Assembly (NCBI GenBank): GCA_047495785.1
Contig: JBLDXI010000046.1
Span: 1,240,001-1,304,000, forward strand
DNA length: 64,000 nt
From: Lepidodermella squamata
Lineage: Eukaryota > Gastrotricha
Reading direction: 5' to 3'
The position numbers and the translations under genes are program-made. Of this stretch, positions 63,805 to 64,000 are shown one piece after another. Numbering within the stretch: position 1 is the stretch's first letter; every line of letters starts with the position of its first letter. The notes under the pieces were generated by a model. The model worked only from the letters and a program-made list of their open reading frames with translations, ran no database searches and was not told where the DNA came from.

Positions 63805-64000
63805 AGTTTTTTCGCAACCAAAAACTTGAGTATATAAATTATACGATGAGTAAAAAAACTATTCAAATATTTGAATAAAATTATTTCGTGTTTAGCACGC
63901 GATTTTCTCGGAAAAACAAAATTTCTACGCTACTACTACTACTATTCAAGCTCGCCATATGTACTAATATAAGGCTGATGCTATATAGCAGCATGTTGTA

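Overview
The window is metazoan nuclear DNA. Genes carry spliceosomal introns with GT..AG borders, and the recognisable ones are animal types: ISWI chromatin remodeller, Rab9 GTPase, Gab/DOS-type adaptor, BUB1/MAD3-type checkpoint protein, SLC30A9 zinc transporter and a claudin-like four-span protein. Introns are mostly short and gene spacing is tight. Two deaminase gene pairs are separated by only about 100 bp that hold AATAAA plus a splice-acceptor-like sequence, as in trans-spliced operons. This suggests an invertebrate, perhaps a nematode, but I cannot fix the taxon from sequence alone.

Layout. 0-20 kb is a repeat-rich block: a 5'-truncated LINE (0.7-3.6 kb), paired direct repeats around a GC-rich inverted repeat (4.2-6.2 kb), a decayed second LINE (8.1-11.6 kb) with a MITE-like insertion, an array of Penelope-type GIY-YIG units in palindromic and tandem order (11.6-16.6 kb), and terminal-inverted-repeat and foldback elements (17.1-20.1 kb). 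20-50.6 kb is a tandemly amplified locus on the minus strand. Read along plus coordinates it is three units of [deaminase-like A, deaminase-like B, SLC30A9], followed by a fourth SLC30A9. The first two SLC30A9 copies are 5'-truncated. The third (598 aa, 7 exons) and fourth (491 aa, 5 exons) can be assembled in full with matching splice phases. Unit 1 is split by a Mutator-like element that itself holds a second element that in turn holds a Penelope-type insert. 50.7-64 kb is ordinary gene-dense DNA: Rab9, ISWI, Gab/DOS adaptor, MAD3-like and claudin-like genes, but a 573-bp inverted copy of ISWI interrupts the Rab9/ISWI junction.

The best candidate for an undescribed system is the A/B deaminase pair. 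Each protein has two deaminase-fold domains. In A only the second domain keeps HAE and both zinc cysteines, but 18-35 residues are inserted inside the normally invariant PCxxC loop, and a CCHC zinc knuckle follows. In B both domains have lost the catalytic glutamate motif, while a CC...CxC cysteine set is kept in domain 2. A and B are arranged as a putative operon (B upstream of A) and amplified together in a transposon-rich region, so they may form an enzyme plus pseudo-enzyme complex that acts on nucleotides or nucleic acid. That function is inference.
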